64,000 nt of DNA from Symsagittifera roscoffensis (Eukaryota; Xenacoelomorpha; Acoela; Convolutidae): contig NC_087070.1 of NCBI RefSeq assembly GCF_963678635.1, positions 2,981,157 to 3,045,156 on the forward strand, written 5' to 3'. The position numbers and the translations under genes are program-made. Shown piece after piece: positions 37,070-48,860 of the stretch. The notes below the pieces were generated by a model. It had not been told where the DNA came from and did not search any database. It saw only the letters and a program-made list of their open reading frames with translations. Each line of letters starts with the position of its first letter. The first letter of the stretch is position 1.

Positions 37070-40000
37070 CCAAATAATTGCATGTAATTTTTAACAGCTC
37101 CTATGTTGGCCCTTTTTTACAGGGATAATCATCTTATCCGATGCACTTCCTGAAGTTGTCGGAAGAATAAGGACATCAATTGAACTTGAAAGAACTTCAA
37201 TGCTGAGCAATTAGCAGCAGTCACTATCAATTAAGCGAACGATGAAGTGCGTTTAAAGCTCAATATAAAGAAAATCAACTGAACAAAAAACTGCAATGAT
37301 TATAGCTATCAACCAAAAATTATAAGCTTCCGAAACCTGACAGCTAGGGATGCGATTTGGCAAATTGGAATCGATAGTTTTAATTTCCCTTTTCTAAGCA
37401 GTTCCTGATAGCAAAATAGCCCCCGTTGGCTAAATTATCTTTGGCGGCCCACTTGAAAAATAATACAATCAATAGATAGAATACAACTTGTAATGGAACA
37501 AATCGAGGCTTTTCTAGATTAAAGCCGACTAAAATTGTTAGTTGAACGCCACTCAAAAATGGGTAAAAATTTTGGGCCATTTTGGTTAGTTTTTTGTTGA
37601 GCCTAACTAATGTACACACACGTTCAAGGGTTAAAATGCATTCGCGGCTTGCTTTTTTGATTTTGGTCATCGTGGCATTTTTATTAGGTTAGCTTTCAGT
37701 TACTGGTATTTATGAACGACATTTCGCGAAAGGTGAGGAGCTGGAAAAAATTCGATTATGTCAAAAAAGAAGAAGAGCAAGCCCTGACGATCAATTAATC
37801 AATAAATATAACTTAACACTCGTCTACCCGGCATTTGTCTCTTCGCCCAGGTCTAGAAACATCACGAAATTTTTCCTATCTTAGCCACAAATACATGTAA
37901 AACAATTAGTTTGGAAATGTCCCCCCCCCCCCCCGAAACGTTAATTATAAATAAAAACAATAGCTCCAGTATTTGAACAGTTGGCCTAAATTATATAACA
38001 TTTGCCAAAAAATTACGTTTTTGAATGTCTAATTAAAATTTCATTTTTGACATCCACATGATTGTTCAAAACTTAATAGTTAAGTGTTGTACCATGACCA
38101 TCTATTCAAAGCTATAATTGAAAAAGAAATTCATTGATCATTGATTAATTGACACACTAAATTTAAAGCGCTTTCTGATTTCGGAAACAAAACGCAACAT
38201 CCTATTAATGGGGCAAAACAGCTAATTATATTCTATTTTTTCTTCTTTTGAGTTCGGAAAAAAGTTCAATTCCTTTCCAAAAATAGCCCCGAGGGAAATT
38301 GCACAACACAATACTTGACAGTGTGATTTTAAAACGCAGCAGGCCGAGGTAATTTTTTGTCCAAATTCCACCTCATCAATACACACTTGGTTTGTAGTCA
38401 AAGCCATAACTTACCATCTACATTACCTTCATTCACAACAAGATTGTTAATTATTGTCACAACATAACAACACCATTTCCGATTCAGAAGTTACCCATAT
38501 AAAGGGCTCATTTTACCATTTCCTTTTATTTGAAGTCAAACACTTCAAAACATCCCCATAAAGAGGTATGTAGTTATGAACTAGTTATTGGCAATCAGGT
38601 CAAAGTCAGGGTTAATAAACTCATAAAAGACACCTGCTGTTCAAATATATCAATTCCTTTGCTCTAAGCTGACTTAAAAAATTTAAGTTACGACTCCGCT
38701 ATAACTCTGCGATAAATACAAGACTGAAATCCTTCAAATTGTTCGTCCTTTTAGCTTTCCACCAATTTTACAAACATTTAGTGGCAAAAAAACGGTCAGT
38801 CAAAATTCACTTTGATATCTTCAACTAAACCCCACCCCTCTTTCGGCCCGCATCTAATAGAAAAATAACTACACCTATTTAGAACGAAATCTTGATTTTG
38901 CGGCGACAATTCAGCCAATTTGAAATTCAGGCAATTCAGTCAAAAGTATACAGACAATTCAGCCTGAGACAATTCAGCCAGTTTTACAAACTGGACGCAG
39001 ATTTTTGTATCGATTAACTTTTTATATAGGGGGAGGGGGGGGGTAGTAGATATAAATCACAAGCCATCAATCAGGCTTACAAAACTCGAGATAATTCAAA
39101 GAATTGACTTGGTTGAATGTAAATCAAGCTATCAAATGATTTTGTGAGAGAATTTCCATCTTCCGGGTGATATCACTTGCTAATCGCTAGCGAAATGAAA
39201 ATTTTACACGTGTCCAAGCTTCCTTTTGAGAAGAACAAGCGACAAAAGGAGCAAAACGTAGCTTCAAAATGGCAAAACAAGATTGATGCACAAAAAATCT
39301 CCGAAAAAACTTGTCATCTGCAGGAATCGAACCGCCAGCCTGGAAACTACGATCCTGGCGTCCTCGCATTTATGCTAATTTAGCCTGCCTGAATTACTTG
39401 ACCACTAGCCACCAATAAAGTGTTTCAAACCCAAGCTATCAAATTGCCAATGCTATTTAGCCAAAATGAACACCAAAGGGAACTATTTTATGCGAGTTGG
39501 GTTCGGAAAATTGGATTCCTATTTTAACATTTTAACACTACGCTGGCTAGCTTGCTTGGGTAACTGATGGCATTTAATCACCAACTAAGCTTAGTTGGTT
39601 AAAAAGCCTTCCAATGTCATGCTATTTCTAGAAAAAAAAACCATTCCAACTAATTGACGTCCTAATATAATTCGGATTGTATATTTTTGAATATCAACAA
39701 AAAGATCAATTATCTGAGATCAAACTGAGAAGATATTTAACTTTTCAAAAAATTATGCGGGTTTGGAAACTTGTAATGATTAAACCGCGAAAACTATATG
39801 GCGTCTGGCTCAGAACCACTCTAAAGTGAATTGAGGTAAAGTAAAGGATCCTTATTTTTCCAATACTAGTAACAAAATTCATACAGAAGTTGCGGTGGCA
39901 AACAAGCAATTTTTTAAAACCACCCAAGCAATGTGATCCAGGACAAAAAGATATTTTTCTCTCCTAGTTAAGAACCAGTAGGCCAAATAGCTTACTAGTC

Positions 40001-40826
40001 TTAATTCAACTTGGTATGATTTCTGAGACAGATTAATTTCCCGCCTACGCACACTGTTAATAGAAAACTGATTACTAGCGCTCATTTATCATCCCAAATT
40101 GGTCAAATTCGTGAACTAACTGAATTATATGCATGTGCTAAAAAACTGAACACAGAAATGAACACATGAACGTGCTAATTAGCTTGTAAAAATGACTCAA
40201 TATGACCACACTGATTGACAAAAAATCTCAAAATCCAAAAAAAAAACACATTTTAAAATTGGATTTGAACTTCGGAATCACGACTTAAAGGGCTTTGATA
40301 TGATATCACACGTGAACCCCAAATAGATTACCTTGAGGAAGAAAAAACACCTTACGCCATAATTCCTTCCTTCACTTCGTAAATTCCCAACTCAAAAAGC
40401 AGAGTGTAAATAAAACCGTTTGAAGAAGTTTCAACGACAAATATAGACTGAATCTGAATTATAATTCTGGGCGGAAAACCAAAATACTGAAAAAGCCTTC
40501 ATCCAAATTAAGGGATATGAAATTACTTCAACTCCCAGAAGAGCGTGAAATTTAACACAAGCGGCAGTATTAAGCATACCAAGACTATTTACAATGCCGA
40601 TGAAAAAAATTGCCGGGTGAAATGCGAAAAGCATTATTAATCGGTTCCTTTTCCAAGTTGGTAATGACTATTTGATTTCATTTTGTGTCTCCGGTTTCGC
40701 TAGTTCGACTTTGATTCAATTTCACAACAAGAGACTTGTTTCCAGCAACACCAGCAGCAGAAACTCCTCAGGCGCTTATAGCGATTGTAAAACTATTAAT
40801 ATATCAGCACCGATCTTGACTGGACA
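37070..40826. other. Intergenic, mostly unexplained
   Basis: Contains a C14 run at about 37921-37934, four GACAATTCAGCC-type words at 38905, 38931 (variant), 38953 and 38968, a G-run near 39030-39043, and one SINE copy at 39.2 kb. A 96-codon minus frame at 37380-37670 has no recognisable domain and is not called as a gene. Confidence 0.5.
39185..39500 (-). repeat. SINE copy outside genes
   Basis: Has GCTAGCGAAATG, a T-arm GGAATCGAACC at 39323-39333, CACTAGCCACCAATAAAG, and the TATGCGAGTTGGGTTCGGAA flank seen with other copies. Confidence 0.6.
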
Positions 40827-43800
40827 ATGGAGCGGGGAAATTCTGCTGGTTACCAAGAAACTACGGGCCAGGTAAAACTACTAACAAAACCAATTAAGCA
40901 CGTCTAAATCAAGCATTAACAAAACGTGTCTATTTTCTACTGAAACAAAAATCGAATTCATAATTTTTAAAAAAATCTCGAAAATTTAAGCATAATAAAA
41001 ATTATAGATACCAAAAATAATTCCAAATTGCCCCAATTAATTCGGTCTTAAAAACTTGATTACTTTTAGCACCAAAAACTCTACCAACAAGGAGAGGGAC
41101 TTGAATCTCAACAACTTGGTTCCAACAAACCCAATCCAGATCATCTGGCATCTGTCAGTTCCAACTGGGGACAAATGAGCTACCAACTTCTGGACCAAAT
41201 ACACCCTCACAGTAGTAACTTGACCTCTAATGGTGTCGCAATGCACAGCAGCGAATCAACTGAAGGTCACCAAAATAGAATCAATTTAATTTTCAGACTA
41301 CCCGACTTCTCGCTTATCCTGGGTTAGGTTTCAACAAAACATTAAAAATGTCTCCATTATATTTTGGAATCTCCGTTTCACTTCCAAAAAGCTTCAATAT
41401 TCAAAGAAGATTAAGAGATTATCAGTTTACTTTCTTTGAAAATTCAAGGATATATTTTACAAGTGATTCATCAATTGTATGATTAGGCGACAATTCGTAA
41501 CAAAGGATAGGCAAATAGCTACCGCTTTCTGTGCTTCGCTTACTTTCGGCTCGAGACACATAGTGGGCGCGAATCAGAAATTTCCGTTTAATCTACTGTT
41601 TTAATAATTTGGCAGAAAATCAATCACTTTGATATTCAGACATTTAAGCCAAAACTATCAATTCTTTTTAGCTACAGAAAATTCAGTTTAAACTTCAAAT
41701 TGAGACAATTTAATCAGTCTTCATTAGAGAAATACGGGGAGCAGCCCATTTGAAGGCGTTCTTTGTTCAGTAGAAAAAACTGCATAAGCACCGATTCACG
41801 CGCATTATATATTTGAATAAATCAGAAAATTCATACTTAGATTAATAAATCTAATCAAGACGCTATTTAGCAATTCTTTTCTTTTCGTTTGGCGGAGTCT
41901 CAAAATTAAATTGACCATTGAAAAAAGGGCGGAGTTTCCATTCGGGTTCTAACTCGCACAGTAAACATCATCTCAGTCGGCAACCAACCCAGGCTGGTAG
42001 TTTGTTCGATGGAATGAAAGAAGCACAGGAGACGTCGACTAATTTACTTGACCTGATGAACAAGACAGTAAGAGCAATCGCCATTGGATGTGAGTCGCCC
42101 CATTTCTAGTCATTAAAGTATTAGTACTAAGCTAAGAGTAGAACCCTAAATCAATTTAGAGAGGAAATCATGCTTTTGGTTTTAGGCATTATTTCACACT
42201 AACTAGAACTAGCCAACTAGAATTCAGAGTTTCACAGGGTGGCTTACTGCGAAAACTTGCAACTAAAAAAATTAGCAATTTTTTTTTATTTTTTATTGCA
42301 GTTTTTGTTCGATTGCTTTTGTTTTGCTATTCCTTCGTTAAAGACAAATTTTAACAACTTTGAATCACAACAACATTTACTAACGCTCTCTGATTCTACC
42401 ACCCACATAAAACGGCACAAATTTTGAAAATATATATATTTTCAATGAATATGGTCGGAACTTGCTGTGCTACTTTTACTTGCACAGCAACCAGCTACTC
42501 TTGCTGAATATTGAACATTGCTGAATGTTCAAAATTGATGAACCATTTCCTGACATTCTGTCACTTCTGACTCGAAGGCCACTTCTACCATAAGCCTTAA
42601 AACACCAAGTTATAAACATGAAAGCTAATTCTTCAAAGCAACAAAGAAAAACCTACGATTATTTCTACTTAGGTTAAAATTAAAGTAAATCACGCCATCT
42701 TAGAGGATTTATTTCGTAAAAACTACAGGTTTTAATCCGATTCTTTCTGCATATTTTGGAGTTTGCTGTCATCTAACTGGCGATAATCAATGCCAGATAA
42801 ATATTTTGAGCTTCTATAAAAAGCATCCAGCATATAAACGTGTCCTTGGTCTTCAGAATATCTCATTTTAATCCTTAGTTTTTCATCTTTCGTCAATAAT
42901 CTGTAAAAGAAGCCACCCATGAAAACTGTAGAAATCCCGAAGAAAGCGCTGGCAATTCGAAGCCGTCGATTAGTTTCATGGATAGATTCTGGCTTCATAC
43001 CAAGTCTAAAATCAAATGCGCCATTAAAATAACCTATCTAATTAGATTTATGCCAATAGCAAGCAACCTTAAATTTGTTGTTGCAATTTACACTGAAAAA
43101 CCGAGCTTTATATCAACTGCGAAAAAAAATGATTGCGATTGCGAAAAAATGGCATGTTTAACAAAAAGATTTAACTTTCATTTACCCAAAATTTCGCACC
43201 ACTTACAATACGAAACATGTGTTCAAAGGAAAAATTTCATTGTATACGATTAAGAAGAAACAGTGATATGTCAATTTTTTGGGGAAACGAATTCTTCTGA
43301 CATTTATTTATATTTCACATCGGCTCGATTGTCAATCAAACTCAGCTCAATCGAAGGAAAAATTTGCGAAAAAAATTGCACGCGTGTTTGAAAGTTTGTA
43401 TTCAGACAAATCAACACTTTCGAATAATTTGATAAGGTTCAACTATTTGCTTCCCTGTTACTAAGAGATAAATGAAAAAAAAACAACACAATTTGAAATT
43501 GTCAAAATTACAATGAAAAATAAAATCAAATTGACGATTCCAGTTGATACATTTTTGTTTGTTCAGTTCCGTGTACTGTCGTTCTGGGCGGACTGATGGT
43601 TCTTCCAATCGCTATGATAGCTATCGGTGAGTCATTTTACAAGACGAGTAAACAATAAAACGGTTAAGCCACAATCTCATACCATTGATACACTGAATTC
43701 AATTTGACCCCAGAACTATTATGATTATCCAATGACTTGAACTGAACTGGTTTTAAATCTAAACAACTTCATTAAAGAATTTAGCAACGAACATGAAAAA

Positions 43801-44606
43801 AATACAAAAATTAAGATTTTCTCAAAATATTGATTAGGAGGCGGAAACTACTACAAATGTCCGGCGAGCGAATGGCTTCCCAGCTGGCTCATAATCACTG
43901 GCATCCTCCTCATGTTCTTCTGCATTCTGCTCATTCGGATAGTTGGCAAAGTGCGACAGGACGAATCAGGAGAGCTGCTGGAAGACTTCGACGCCTCCAG
44001 CTACAAATCCTCCAAAGTCAGTCAATACTCTTTACTCTCTCATTCAAAAAAACGATGCAACAAAAAGCACAAATCTTTATTCATATAACTTTACAAATCG
44101 AAAAAAAATCTTAGAAAAAATAGATTGTGAAAAATAACTATTCCAATTGCTACAATAATATCAATACAAGTATATACGAAATCATTACTTTTCTTGTTTA
44201 GAAGAAATACCAAATAAATATAAAAAATCATCAATTTTCTTGTTTTGAAGTAACTTTCAAGTTAGAGATTTAGGGCTTGACTTAAATAACTTCCTTTCAA
44301 AAGACAATTTCGAACAACCTGTTTTAGAACTTCGTGTGGGTTCTAACAGCCCTTCAAACAGTCTGGTACTGCATGGGGAACTACTTTGTCTTCAGCATCT
44401 ACTACCCTCATACCGAAATCCCGCAAGAACCGCCATTCGTATACTGCGAAGAAGCTCTCTACAACTTCAGTCTGTTCTGGATATTTGCAGTGTACACAGC
44501 CGTAGTGATAACACTGGCGTCCATGCTGTTTATAGTTTACCTCTATTATAGAAACTCGCAACGCTATATGGACTTTGAATATTTACCTTCTTATCAACGC
44601 ATATAG
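40827..44606 (+). CDS. TMEM272-like four-helix membrane protein (6 exons)
   Basis: Exons 40827-40871, 41070-41265, 41928-42089, 43567-43626, 43838-44016 and 44328-44606; phases agree and give 306 residues. Residues 1-120 are a polar Ser/Asn/His/Gln-rich tail. Helix 1 spans exons 3-4 (about 128-154), helix 2 is WLIITGILLMFFCILLIRI (about 168-188), helices 3 and 4 lie in exon 6 (about 216-240 and 260-287). The pattern NYYKCP...LPSWLII and WYCMGNYFVFSIYYP...YC..ALYNFSLFW matches TMEM272-like proteins of animals, whose function is unknown. Stop TAG at 44604-44606 is followed by AATAAA at 44618 and 44646. Exons 4-6 are secure. Exons 1-2 rest on composition and phase. The exon 3 start could instead be 41962 (better CACAG acceptor), but that needs a different upstream phase. 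Confidence 0.78.
42708..42713 (-). terminator. Poly(A) signal of the nested small gene
   Basis: AATAAA on the minus strand, about 19 bases downstream of the stop codon at 42732-42734. Confidence 0.6.
42732..42998 (-). CDS. Small single-helix membrane protein, nested in intron
   Basis: 88 residues from ATG at 42996-42998. A basic, polar N terminus is followed by one membrane span (about residues 15-35, ASAFFGISTVFMGGFFYRLL) and a charged C-terminal half. Size and charge pattern resemble small inner-mitochondrial-membrane or assembly proteins, but I do not recognise the family. A TTTTAG acceptor sits seven bases before the ATG, and AATAAA on the minus strand (42713-42708) lies about 20 bases past the stop. 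It is antisense to, and wholly inside, intron 3 of the TMEM272-like gene. Confidence 0.6.
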   Translation of the reverse strand: MKPESIHETNRRLRIASAFFGISTVFMGGFFYRLLTKDEKLRIKMRYSEDQGHVYMLDAFYRSSKYLSGIDYRQLDDSKLQNMQKESD

Positions 44607-44617
44607 TGGATTGTGAA

Positions 44618-44651
44618 AATAAATTTTGAATGTGAAGTGATCAAAAATAAA
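44618..44651 (+). terminator. Poly(A) signals of the TMEM272-like gene
   Basis: Two AATAAA hexamers, at 44618-44623 and 44646-44651, lie 12 and 40 bases after the stop codon. Confidence 0.65.
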
Positions 44652-45433
44652 ACTTTCTTTCTTGAATTGAGTAATCGCAAAATTCTTATTGAAGTAAGAG
44701 AATTTCGTATTACTTGCGTTTGAAAAAGGAAACAAAATCACAACTAGGTAAATTACAACATGATAAAGAATTACTGCAACTTCATCAAAAAAGTATTTCT
44801 CAAGATATCTGTGGCTACAAAATCACAATATTCCAGGCAACTTAACATCTTTTTGAAACTTTGAACATATAAATAACACATTTGATAAAACAATATTAAA
44901 AAAAGAGTTGTGGTAAAAACTAATTCAGTTGCACTATACCTCTCATGCATAATGTAATGTCGTGCGTTCATTAAGAGATTTTTTTTAAAAAAATTTGAAA
45001 GTTTTCGGCCAGACGGGGACAATCTTTTTCTAGCTATTCGAGTATTCGCCTTTGTGACGCACTACCGACAGAAAAAGCCGCGGTGATAGAAATTGTTTGA
45101 GAAAAAAGCCGAAAAAACTTTATTTACCAAAACGATCATACGTTTGTCTCAATTTGTCTTGAATGAAGTTCAATTTTAGGAAATATCAACAAATAAGACA
45201 ACTCGTAGAGTTAAATTGGCCTCCAAAAAACTTTTGGGAGCGGTTATTAGGTAGACAAAAACTAGGGGAACGCCCTTTGAGTCGGAATAAAAAATCTGAA
45301 ACATACTTAAATTTCAAGTTTTTAAGCCACCTTTGACACACAATCGCGAAAAATTTATTTCGGCCATCAAATGACTCAATATGAGGAGTCTAACCCTACA
45401 AAAAAAGACAAAACTTTTAAAGGCAAAAACAAG
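44652..45433. other. Intergenic, no recognised gene
   Basis: AT-rich, no coding region supported; a minus frame at 44771-45022 lacks splice, start-context or family evidence. Confidence 0.5.
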
Positions 45434-46780
45434 GCTTTAAAAATTTCCGACACATTTTTTATTCGCTAGCTTGCAATGCTATGCTTATGTTATAACCTAA
45501 TTGATGCAAAGCCTTGCTTCGGCTCTGTGTAGTTTTTGCTTTAACTCAAGGGTGTTAGACTCGAGATCAAGAAATAAGGCAGTTAGTCTTAATCTAGTCT
45601 CAAATTTCATTTTTTAGAAGTTTTCGAAATTCACGATCTTTTTGTTTAACATTTGCTACAGTATAACAATCGAAGGCGGGAAAAAATTCTTCAGCCATTC
45701 GATGTCTTTGATTGTGTTAAGCATGCAATCATAGGTCATCATAGGTAGTTTCTGTGAGCAGCTAGTTCTCTCTCCACAGCTTGTGATGGTGACAACTTCC
45801 TATGTCACTAGAAGTTGGGCACACGGTTTCATTCGAGATTCAATTTTCTATAGCGCGTGCTTAGCAATTGGCCCCTTTGTATTCTCGAAACATCGAAAAA
45901 CAATTCGATTCTTTTGTACTTTAATCAAATCGGTACATCGACTTTTGTTAGGCTACAAATTGTTGAATAGATTAACATTTTGAATCCTTTGTACGGTAAA
46001 TCAAATCGGTACATCGACTTTTTCTGGGTTACAAATTGTCGAATTGATTCATCGAAGAATTCTACAAACTCTTCCTTCAACATACATCTTATCTTTTGAG
46101 CAGGATTGCAACAAATTTAACCGCTTATTGGAATTTTTATTCTAAATGTTGGTGGTAAAATTAACAACCTCGATTTTCTATTTTTGTTTAATTTTAGTTA
46201 CATATAAATTTATACATAAAGTTATACAAAAAGACAAATCGAGGATAGTTGACAGAATGATTCGATGAATATATTCGACAATTTGTAACCTGGAAAAAAT
46301 CGATGTAAGGATTTGATTACCGTACAAAGAATTCAAAATATTTCGACGTTTCGAAAAGACATTGGGCCAATTGCTAAGCATGTGGTACAGAAAACTGAAT
46401 CTCGAATGGAACCGAACACCCAACATCCAAGTGACAAAGGAAATTGTCACCATAACGAGCTATGAAGAGAGGACTACCTGCTCACAGAAACTACCTAAGA
46501 TTGGATGCTTAACACATTCAATGACATCAAATGAATGAAGATTTTTTCCCACCTTTCCTAGATATAAAGTAGCAAAACAAAAAGATCGCAAAACAAAAAG
46601 ATGAAATTTAAGAACTAGGTTGAGACTTACTGCCTTATTTCTTGGTCTTGAGTCTAACACCCTTGAGTTAAAGCAAGAACTACACAGAGCCGAAACAGGG
46701 CTTTCCATCAATTAGGTTATAACATACGCATAGCATTGCAAGCCAGTGAATAAAAAACGGGTCGAAAAAATTTTAAGCGA
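45434..46780. mobile_element. Foldback element with long inverted arms
   Basis: The left arm (about 45434-46062) and right arm (about 46232-46780) are imperfect inverted copies over some 550-630 bases. For example GCTAGCTTGCAATGCT at 45465-45480 mirrors AGCATTGCAAGCCAGT at 46731-46746, and the GGTGTTAGACTC block mirrors GAGTCTAACACC. The centre, about 170 bases, is not repeated. The left arm has an internal duplication (45925-45965 and 45994-46035) missing on the right. Related frames in the two arms (45783 plus and 46453 minus) encode similar peptides, but only because the DNA is inverted; no transposase is visible. Confidence 0.8.
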
Positions 46781-46819
46781 AAAAAAACGTTGAAACAATT
46801 GATCTAGCTTTTTGAAGAA

Positions 46820-46990
46820 AATGAAAATTCAATTTCTGAAAAAAAAAGTTTAAAAAAACACAACCAGTAGCATCAAAAAAGGGTTTAGTACTTTTGTAGC
46901 GGCCACTAAGCCCGCAATACGCGAGAAGACGCCCAAGAGCAAAAATATGCCAAAAGAAAACTCTTGATGAAGTTTGAGAAGTCAAAAACA
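46820..46990 (+). repeat. Dispersed unit of the 175-bp repeat family
   Basis: Shares the AATTCAATTTCTGAAAAA, TTTAGTACTTTTGTAGCG, CACTAAGCC and AGAAGACGCCCA order with the tandem units at 28.7-29.2 kb. Confidence 0.6.
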
Positions 46991-47394
46991 ATTTTTGCCA
47001 TGTTATTAATTTCTCTTAAACTGCAAAACAATCCTTGAATTTGTAATTATCGTTTTCAAAAAAATAGACTAGTTTTTTTTGGACTTTGAGCATTCAAAAA
47101 CGTTGTTCAATCCTTTCAATCTAAAAAAAATCACCGGAAGATTTAAAGATTAAAATAATAGCCAAATTAGCCGAAACAATAACGCAGACACCCAATAAAT
47201 TGAATATCAACCAAAATTTTTGGCGAAAAAATCATCTGGAAACCACACAGGATCCACGAATGCTATTTGGTAACTTAGCAAGATTGTATACACCATTTAA
47301 AAAAGTAAATCGACAGAGCTTCAGTCGACAACCATGCAGCAGAAAAATCAGCAAAAATGAGATCGAAATTTCTATTATCATACAAACAATGTTT

Positions 47395-47520
47395 AGAATT
47401 CTGGATAGAGCATTTACCAGTGCTTACCAGTATTAGAAGCCAATAGTTAAGTTTGGTAAGAATTCTCGATAGAGCACTTACCAGTGCTCACCAGTATTAG
47501 TAGCCAATAGTTAAGTTTGA
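47395..47520 (+). repeat. 64-bp tandem duplication
   Basis: Units begin AGAATTC at 47395 and 47459 and each holds TTACCAGTGCT, CCAGTATTAG and CCAATAGTTAAGTTTG. The second copy is about 90 percent identical. Confidence 0.88.
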
Positions 47521-47827
47521 CTGCCTACAAAAACAATTCAAATGATTTTGTTCTGCCAAAAAAGATGACAAAGTCGAGAGAACATAAGCCTAAACGATTT
47601 AACCGTGAAAAAAAAACATTATAATAAAATGAAAACATGATCTTGCGAAAAACAACAGTGTTGCAAAAAACGCTTTCGACAAAAAGTCATCATGAGTAAA
47701 ATCTGAAAAGCAATGGAATGTACAGATGAAAAGCACAAACTCACAAAAAAATAACTGAAGAGAACAGATAAAACTGCAATAAGCAAGAAATAGATGAAAC
47801 AAGACACGAAAATGTGGAGCAATGTAA

Positions 47828-48735
47828 TCACAGCTTCAGTGTAAGTTCGCGTGCCTTGTATTCCTCTTTCCTGTTAATCAGAGGTTTCTTCCGCTTGATA
47901 CGCAAGGCTTCTAAAGTCAAAAGTTTAGCAGAGTCTCTGGATGTGTCGACAATCTTCACTTCGCATTTCTCAAGATCAGAACCACATGTCTGTAAGTGCT
48001 CTCCAACTGGACTACTGATTCTGGAATGTTCGTTCAGCTTGTAGCAAGGTGGCGAGTAGTTTGCCCGACATAGCTAGATAGGCATCTAGAACATTCAATT
48101 TCGTACACCACATTACTGCGAATAGATTCTGGAACTTTTGACTTGATAGTTGGTAGCGCTGTTTACATCTGTCTGGTTGTGAAAATGAAAAAAACAGCGG
48201 CCATTTTTCTCAAGCGTTTAGAAGAAACGTCACTCTTATTGTCTCTGTACTGCATCACGAAAGGAACGCGGATATGTTTCTTCTTAGCTTGAGAAGTCGC
48301 AGGTTCTTCTGATGGCCCGTGGAGAATCCTAGTAACCGTTTCACGAATGATGGGCTCGTAAAACTAAGGTGGGTATTGATTTTTATCCAATATCTGGCTA
48401 GCTTCGCAGATGCTATCAGTGAAAAACTGCCAACATGAAGAAGCGTTAAAGATGCGGTGATCTAGGCCTTGCACAATACTTCTCCTGTATCACATCGGAG
48501 CAAGAGCCCTGAATGAAAGAGTCAAACCTGTATCAGTCGGCTCTGCAATCAGTCTGTTTCACCAGCATATCCAGAAACGGCAAACAGCCAGATTCTTGTC
48601 GCTCGACAGTAAACTCCAGGTTACGATGGAGGTTGTTGACATTTCTGAGGAGTTCATCAATATCGGCGGACTTAGCACTCCTCAGTATGTCGTCTACATA
48701 CCTACCAAAAAACTTCGTTTGGACAGTTTGAGCGC
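47828..48735 (-). pseudogene. Penelope-like element: RT C-terminus and GIY-YIG endonuclease
   Basis: Read leftwards, a frame at about 48712-48533 has the RYVDDIL motif of reverse transcriptase, then NNLHRNLEFTVE and GCLPFLDMLV, the order found in Penelope-like elements. After a degraded stretch with KKHIRVPFVMQYRD near 48265, a second region at about 48110-47828 shows VYEIECSRC..SYVGQTTRHL, an NEH block and EALRIKRKKPLINRK, the GIY-YIG nuclease of this class, ending in TGA at 47828-47830. At least one frame shift splits the nuclease and others split the RT, so the copy is dead. Upstream RT domains are absent. Confidence 0.8.
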
Positions 48736-48860
48736 AGCCATAATGCCAGTTGGAACTGATCATACTCTTGATTTTCTCAACTGTGAGTGGCGTACAATTT
48801 CGATGATACCATTGACTACAGGTACAGACTTTCGACACCATGCACACTTTCGGGGCCCAT
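48736..48860 (-). pseudogene. PHD-finger-like fragment joined to the Penelope remnant
   Basis: On the minus strand KCAWC in one frame and VCTCSQWYHRNCTPL...SSNWHYGC in the next give the Cys/His spacing and the W..H..C core of a PHD finger, split by a frame shift. PHD fingers occur in some non-LTR retrotransposons, so this may come from a different element than the RT it now adjoins. Confidence 0.5.

Noticed and set aside
37380-37670. 96-codon minus frame
   Set aside because: Starts at a plausible codon but shows no domain, splice signal or codon bias.
45783-46453. Two similar predicted peptides on opposite strands
   Set aside because: The similarity is explained by the inverted arms of the foldback element, not by a gene pair.
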